Origin: Oryza sativa Japonica Group
Lineage: Eukaryota > Streptophyta > Magnoliopsida > Poales > Poaceae
NCBI RefSeq assembly: GCF_034140825.1
Contig: NC_089046.1
Span: forward strand, 1,192,001-1,256,000
Length of the DNA: 64,000 nucleotides
Reading direction: 5' to 3'
Shown: positions 58,122 to 64,000 of the stretch, piece after piece
How positions within the stretch are numbered: position 1 is the first letter of the stretch
Layout of the letters: each line of letters begins with the position of its first letter
Program-made: the position numbers and the translations under genes
The notes under the pieces: model-generated
The model's input: only the letters and a program-made list of their open reading frames with translations
The model's database searches: none
Told to the model about the DNA's origin: nothing

Positions 58122-58586
58122 TAATAACTTTTTCGTTTTATATACATCAACGTAACTTTTATCTTCATCAGTTTTAAGTCCAATTAGAATTTAACTTTTT
58201 TTTTCTTGGATGAATGGAGTAATATAAGTAGTACTACTAGCAGCGATGTGGCCTACCGGTATCAACGTCATCGATAAATGGTATGTTTGTCCGGCCTCGC
58301 TGCTGTGCTGCATCAGTGCATCCTCATGTATCTGCGTCACGGTCACTGGCTCACTGCCAAATTAATTAAAGTGGTTGCTACAAAAAATGATTCATCATCC
58401 AACGATGCCAACGAATGCATCCCGGAAAAAGGAGATCACGGGAAGGGAAACATTACATCATTGCATGGAGACACCATCGACATCGAGTCGCCGTCTCGTG
58501 TCGGCCATCGATGAACTTTTTTTCGAACCTTTTTATTTTTTTTGAATTTTAAAAATGAACTCTTACAAAATTTAATTTCAAAACTA
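58122..58586. other. Spacer left of the mariner element
   Basis: Mixed composition; a short open stretch at 58278-58514 has no family motifs and is not annotated as a gene. Confidence 0.4.
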
Positions 58587-58884
58587 CTCCCTCCGTCCCA
58601 CAAAATCACAAACCCTAGAATCCCAATGCAACTTTAGGACAAGTGACAAAAGACAACAATGCCCTCAATACAAGTACATCCAATCATTAGTTACAAATAA
58701 AATAATAATACAAGTTGAATATCTGCAGCCAACTTGAGTAGAGTAGTACAAGTAGTACACCAATCATGGGCACCAAATATCTGTACAGGCCACTAATCCA
58801 GCGCGCCAACTAATTTGAATCAAACAACACCATTGCTTGGCGGCAAGAAATACAAATTTGAGCACACCCCAGCACAAGATACCC

Positions 58885-58890
58885 TATAAA
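58885..58890 (+). promoter_or_regulatory. TATA box of the mariner transposase gene
   Basis: CCCTATAAAAGCTC lies 80 bp ahead of the transposase ATG, a good position for a core promoter inside the element. Confidence 0.55.
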
Positions 58891-58964
58891 AGCTCAAAAT
58901 GAACCATTCTCACAAGTTTCCCTCCCAACTTATCACTTCATGAGTCTGCAAAAACACCACCTTC

Positions 58965-61900
58965 ATGGCTTTAGATCTAAATGAACTAGCAGATGAGGGA
59001 GATGAGCAAGCTGTGCCTGACCTTAATGAACCAGTGGCAGATGAGGGAGATGAGCATGATGTGCCTGACCTTAATGAACCAGTGGCTACAGAAGTTGAAA
59101 TGCATGTTGGTCAAGAGGAGGATCAACTTGGAGGTGATGTACAGGGAGGTGCCAACCATAACCATCCAGGTGACCTTGCAAGCAAGAATAGTAAACGATC
59201 GATCTTTGTACATATGACTTGCATAAATCACTCTAAATCTTTGGCATTTTTTTTTAAAAAAGATACCATGTGCATTGATGGAACTGCTATGTTCTTGGTT
59301 TTTTTTCTCTTTGTTCTTTACCAGCTCGATTCTGTGAATGAGTTGGGCATATTGAAGTTCATTCCCTTCCATAATATCACAAGTTATACATGTATCTAGC
59401 TATAACTAATCAAATAGTGCTCACATGATGCTTATCTTCTGTCTACGATCAATCCTCATATGCTAGATTCTACATGTATAATTTCCTTTACAGTACCACT
59501 GATATTGAGCTAGTATTAGTATATATCAAAGTTAGATTGCACCTTCAATACAGATCACAAAAATCCCTGAACTTCAGCACCAAAGTTTGTACAATGTAGA
59601 AAAGTCATTCAAGTATGGCCATAATATAACTAGAGCAGCAAAATACCCAATGGTTCTCCTGACTACAGCACAAGCACCTTTTGATAAAATCACAATCATG
59701 AATAGCACAAGTTAGGGAAAAAGAAACATGAGCACTTCCATGAGTTTATTTACAGCTGACATGGACCTCTATTGAAAAACAAGGTGAAGAGTACAATAAC
59801 AAAATAGGTAGACAACAAAACTAAATTTGAGATGGATATAAAATTGGTACCTTGATTGTGGTTTTCAGATATGATAATCTCCTTTGCTGATGTTGTACTG
59901 CACAAAGTAACCTATATTAATCATTGGTTCCATTATATATATAGCATAACAGATCAGTTATTCATAGAAGTATTTGGCTACATTGGAAGAGTAGTATAAG
60001 CATTATTACTTTTAGTCACACATATCCAGTTAGGCCAATATGCATGGCATGTCAAATAGCAAGTATCAGCACTAATGATTGGTTGTAATAATGCAATGTG
60101 TGAGCTATCTGAGTATAATGGCCCATAATTATTTTATTGTAGAATGTAATAAAATAGCTGCAATAGTATTGTACCTAACAAAATATTGATATTAGACTTG
60201 GTACTCACATGGTAATTGTTATTGTAGACGGTGCCGATGCCATGGATGAAATTCTGCAAATTTATGGAGGTCACAACCAACATGGCTTTCCTTTTGATGT
60301 TAACTCTGATGCCTATGAGGAACATCTACAAATGCAAGCAGGTAAAGCACTTTTAGCTGACATGGATAACAAACTTAGTAAAATTAATAAAATGTGGTTG
60401 TACATAAAGCACCACTGAAGAATAAGATTAATTAACTGAAACCATGTTTTTAATTAGAAGATACTAATATGACATCATGCGAACTACCTAGAATAATCTA
60501 AACATAACATTGGATGCATTAGTTGCAAATTATGGACTGTCAATTTGACATTTCAGCACATAAAGTAAATTGTGTCAATGTTTCTATGTCCTTCTGAAAT
60601 CTAAAATCAGCCATAAGTTTACAACCATGTTGATCCATGATAATAAAATATCCACCATCTAAATTGGTACAGACGACTCACCTTGTAATTGTTGTTGTAG
60701 ACATGCAGGAGTACGGTGTGTATGCTGGTGATGTGGAAATTGTTTTTGAACAAGAGGAGTTGGATGATTCAGATGAGGAAGATGAACATCCAAACAAAAA
60801 TCTTACCAACATACAAAGGCAAGAGATATATGATGCATTGGTTAAGAAAACTATCAATGGAAGACTAAGAAAAAAAGCAACAACTGAAGTTGCTGAAATG
60901 TTCAATATCAAAAGGGGTAGAGTGCAAGATATTTGGCGAAGAGCAAAGCAGTGCCGTGCACAGGGAATTCCAGTCAATGTAAGTTCTAGAAAGAAAACTA
61001 ATTCTGGTCGCAAGAAGAATGAAATTGACTTGTCAGATGTTGCTAATGCCCCCCTGCAACTAAGGGGCACATTACGGTCATTTGCATCAGCTGCGGGTAT
61101 ACCAAAAAGCACGCTTCATAGGATGTTGAAAGAAGGGCTGATAAGACGTCACTCAAACACATTAAAGCCATTGTTGAAGGAAGAGAACAAACGATCAAGG
61201 CTGCAATGGTGTATTTCCATGTTAGATTGGCATACTTTGCCAAATGAACCGAAGTTTGTTGATATGCGCAACATTGTGCACATCGATGAAAAATGGTTCA
61301 ATACCACTAAAAAGACAAGAACTTTTTACCTGGTCCATTGGGAGGATGATCCGTACAGACCCGTGCAAAACAAGAATTCTATTGATAAAGTGATGTTCTT
61401 GGCAGCAGTTGCTAGGCCTAGATACAATGAAGAAGGTATCTGCACTTTTGACGGCAAGATAGGCTTGTGGCCTTTCACCAAAAAGGTATTATAACCTCTT
61501 AATATATGCATTTTTACTTAGTGATGTGATGTGAAACTTAATTGCTTATCTAACTTACTTAATGTTATATACATAGGAACCAGCACAAAGGACAAGTCAA
61601 AACAGGCCAAGGGGAACTCTAGTCACCAAGACAATCAAGGTTGATCGAGACACCGTAAGGTCGTTTCTGATTGCTAAAGTACTACCAGCTATTATATCAA
61701 GTTGGCCTCGAGACGATGCACACAGCACTATATGGATTCAGCAAGACAATGCTCCTGCTCATGTGCCAGTGGATGATTATCAATTTGCCTATGCAGTATC
61801 CCAAACAGGGTTTGACATCCGCCTTATGCATCAGCCTCCTAATTCCCCAGATATGAATGCATTAGATCTTGGGTTCTTTGCATCGCTACAATCATTAACA

Positions 61901-62170
61901 TATAGAAGGATATCTAGGAATATGGATGAGCTAATACATAATGTTGAGCAGGAATTTCAGGCCTATGATGACAACAAGCTAAATAGGGTGTTCCTAACAC
62001 TACAATCTTGCTTGTTAGAGGTTATGGAAGCTGATGGTGGAAATGGATACAGAATACCTCATATGGGTAAAGAGAGGCTAGAGCGTCTGGACATTCTCCC
62101 TAATACCCTTAGTTGTGGTCGTGAACTGTATGAAAAGGTCATATCAGCATTAGCCAATCAAGTGCAGTAA
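58965..62170 (+). CDS. Mariner (DD39D) transposase, apparently intact
   Basis: Four exons: 58965-59169, 60228-60341, 60701-61485, 61577-62170; joins are GT/AG and in phase, with no internal stop, giving 565 aa. Exon 1 has an acidic repeat (DLNELADEGDEQ, DLNEPVADEGDEH, DLNEPVATE). Exon 3 has two helix-turn-helix stretches: NIQRQEIYDALVKKTINGRL to IKRGRVQDIWRRAKQ, and LRGTLRSFASAAGIPKSTLHRML. The catalytic triad is visible: HIDEKWF (D302), WIQQDNAPAH (D425) and NSPDMNALDLGFF (D465), which gives 39 residues between the second and third Asp, the plant mariner signature. Such enzymes bind TIRs and cut and paste at TA. Related Osmar transposases are known to mobilise Stowaway MITEs, several of which lie in this window. 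Intron positions are my inference from splice sites. Confidence 0.85.
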
Positions 62171-62458
62171 ATTATGCAAAATGGGAAGGTCTATCGTAGT
62201 TTCAGCTTTTGGTTAAATGTGATGTTGTATATATGATAAAGTAATATCAGTATTACTCAAGTAAATGCAACTAATCATGCAATGTGGCAAGTTCTATGAT
62301 GGTTTCAGCTTTTGTAATATGTAATATGAAGTTTTATGATGGTTTCAGCTTTTGTTGGCTACATTTCAGATTGTATATATGACAATGCAGTATCAGCATT
62401 TGAGTATCATGTCATGTGGAAAGTTTTATCATGGTTTGAGCTTTTGCCTAAATTTCAT
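62171..62458 (+). repeat. Short direct repeats downstream of the transposase
   Basis: ATGATGGTTTCAGCTTTTG and close variants (TTCAGCTTTTGG, ATGGTTTGAGCTTTTG) recur about four times between 62195 and 62450, together with GCAATGTGGCAAG/GTCATGTGGAAAG. This looks like local duplication in the 3' UTR or subterminal part of the mariner element. Confidence 0.55.
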
Positions 62459-62796
62459 CCTCCCTCCGTTCCCTTTTGATCGACGTATTGCAATCGTGCA
62501 GCGAGACCAAGGTGAAGTAAATTTCTCCCATTATCATTTAAAGCCCACCTCATAAAAGGCACAATTAGCACTTCAGTTACTTGCATGCAAAACGGAAGAG
62601 AGAGAGAGACCCCGTTTTTTTATTAAAACTAGTGCCTAGTATGCGAAATGAATGGCTAGCGTCTCCTTGCATGCATGCAAAAATTAAATCAGCATGCAAA
62701 TCTAAGAGTCATGGCCACCGTCCTAGGCTAATGCGTTGATCAAATTGGAACATTTTAGTTTTACTTATGCGCTGATCAAAAGGGAACGAGGGAGTT
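62459..62796. mobile_element. MITE with CTCCCTCCGTTCCC ends
   Basis: Left CTCCCTCCGTTCCCTTTTGATC and right, inverted, CTCCCTCGTTCCCTTTTGATC are inverted repeats. The inner copy ATGCGTTGATCAAATTGGAAC near 62735 repeats the right end. No TA duplication can be seen, so the boundaries are uncertain. 338 bp. Confidence 0.5.
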
Positions 62797-62848
62797 TTAT
62801 ATATATGTCACAATGTAAAATCAACATTACATGCATCATCATAATCCC

Positions 62849-63330
62849 CTAATCTCATCCAGTACCACAATTACACATGCTTTCATACAATACCAAAAGG
62901 GTGCCTACTTTAACATACCTTGTTAGGTTGCTATTCATAACCACCTAATCTAAAGTACTACCACAATTACACATAATTTCATACAATACCAAAAGGGTGC
63001 CTACTTTAACATACCTTCTTAGGCTGCTATCAATAACCACCTAATCTAAAGTACTACCACAATTACACATAATTTCATACAATACCAAAAGGGTGCCTAC
63101 TTTAACATACCTTCTTAGGCTGCTATCAATAACCACCTAATCTAAAGTACTACCACAATTACACATAATTTCATACAATACCAAAAGGGTGCCTACTTTA
63201 ACATACCTTCTTAGGCTGCTATCAATAACCACCTAATCTAAAGTACTACCATAATTACACATAATTTCATACAATACCAAAAGGGTACCTACTTCGAGGT
63301 ACTTTGTTAGGCCACCATTCATAATCACCA
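62849..63330. repeat. Minisatellite, 5 x 96 bp
   Basis: Units starting CCTAATCT(A/C)A at 62849, 62944, 63040, 63136 and 63232 repeat with a period of 95-96 bp. The three central copies are almost identical; the first and last have diverged. Each unit contains CATACAATACCAAAAGGGTG and CTACTTTAACATACCTTCTT. Confidence 0.92.
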
Positions 63331-63363
63331 AACAGGCACACAATCAACACATAATTGAAGCAT

Positions 63364-63633
63364 TCATCTAAATTTTTTACTATGAAAACACTCTAGAAAT
63401 TTTTTTACCGATTTTTCCAGTGCGTCTTGGTCTTGTAGGAGTTCTTCTAGGCCGCTATCATCGTATGGATCTTGCGCATATCCCCCAATGACCATATCAA
63501 CATCATCATCGCTTGACTTGTCCTCGTCGATGCTAACATCTTTAGCTTTTCCCCTCTTCTCCTTCATGTCAGTTTGCGTGACGCTTGCCTTCTTCTCGAA
63601 CATGGCCATGTGGTCGCTATCATCTCCCAACAT
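63364..63633 (-). CDS. Partial gene: exon of an unknown acidic protein
   Basis: An open stretch on the minus strand follows a good acceptor (GTTACAG, ending at about 63637), so it is probably an internal or last exon of a gene whose 5' part lies to the right of the window. It encodes about 89 residues rich in Asp, Glu, Ser and Lys (SIDEDKSSDDDVDMVIGGYAQ, DDSGLEELLQDQDALEKSVKKFL). It may end at the stop at 63364 or splice out at a GTAAAA donor after 63409. I recognise no family. Confidence 0.35.
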   Translation of the reverse strand: MLGDDSDHMAMFEKKASVTQTDMKEKRGKAKDVSIDEDKSSDDDVDMVIGGYAQDPYDDSGLEELLQDQDALEKSVKKFLECFHSKKFR

Positions 63634-63639
63634 AGTCCT

Positions 63640-64000
63640 GTAACGGATAAAACACAGTGACAGTTAATACAAGATGGGATGTAAAGATGAATCTATCATG
63701 GAATCAAACTGAAATGTACTTCGATTACATTATATATTCGATACATTTTTTTAAAAAGATAGTGCTGACCCATGTAAATAAGCAATGTCTAAATTGAAGT
63801 ATAGACCAAATGGACTACTGAACGCAATGAAAGCCAAAAGTAGAGTACATCAGTTTATATATGCGTGGCCTAGTTAAAGGATCAAATCCAGTGAATAATA
63901 GAAGTATAACAATCGAAAAAGATTTGCAGAAATCAAAGTATAGCATCCACGGTAATTCTCGTAGAACAACATCAAGGTTACCTAGTTAATTTAATTAGCT
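63640..64000. other. AT-rich right edge
   Basis: Probably an intron or flank of the partial gene to the left; no element ends seen. Confidence 0.35.

Larger units (their letters stand above)
58587..62170 (+). mobile_element. Mariner-like element (Osmar type), left end to transposase stop
   Basis: The left end is TA followed by CTCCCTCCGTCCCACAAAATC at 58587, the terminal motif shared by rice Osmar elements and Stowaway MITEs. A four-exon DD39D transposase follows. I found no convincing matching right end up to 64000; the element is either truncated on the right, rearranged by the MITE at 62459, or ends outside the window. The end given here is the transposase stop, not a terminus. Confidence 0.8.

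Overview
The window looks like euchromatic DNA of a grass, almost certainly rice (Oryza). The gene 5' ends are GC-rich and the spacers AT-rich. The spacers are packed with Stowaway (TA-flanked, CTCCCTCCGT ends) and Tourist/PIF (TTA/TAA-flanked) MITEs, and the conserved proteins are all plant types. The gene order S16 - exostosin - mini zinc finger - CDC45 - R2R3-MYB fits, from memory, the recently duplicated distal short arms of rice chromosomes 11 and 12. I cannot tell which of the two arms this is.

Layout. 0-8 kb: ribosomal protein S16 (minus strand) and a two-exon GT47 exostosin-type arabinosyltransferase (minus). 8-21 kb: one small gene, a mini zinc finger (plus, 12.7 kb), in a field of transposon relics: a LINE tail, a SINE, a hAT MITE, a CACTA element and a 0.8-kb PIF-type element. 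21.4-23.2 kb: intronless CDC45 (plus). 25-32 kb: no protein gene I can defend, with a LINE tail and MITEs. 33-34 kb: an R2R3-MYB (minus). 34.6-39.0 kb: a PIF-type MITE split by a 4-kb Mutator-like element (MULE) that keeps a partial transposase. 43.5-44.6 kb: a MULE-type MITE beside a small gene whose whole product resembles the N-terminal EVH1-like domain of PP4R3/SMEK. 45.5-57.2 kb: three multi-exon genes, all minus: a Mad3/BubR1-type spindle-checkpoint protein, a monofunctional homoserine dehydrogenase and a MATE transporter. 58.6-62.2 kb: a mariner (Osmar-type) element with an apparently intact four-exon DD39D transposase. 62.8-63.3 kb: a 96-bp minisatellite. 63.4 kb: one exon of an unknown gene entering from the right.

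The genes do not form a pathway; this is ordinary plant gene order. Exon joins were chosen by GT/AG sites, phase and family similarity, and every multi-exon model closes in frame. I saw no LTR retroelement, retrovirus-like element, Polinton or CRISPR array.

The most unusual structure is in the MULE. Its arms hold hairpins of fixed geometry (9-bp stem, 7-base loop of variable sequence, 9-bp stem) arranged as pairs exactly 36 bp apart. The same geometry survives in a much diverged 342-bp relative 5 kb away although the stem sequences have drifted. A second notable point is the checkpoint protein, where three FEIFVD motifs (ABBA consensus) recur every 36 residues around a KEN box.
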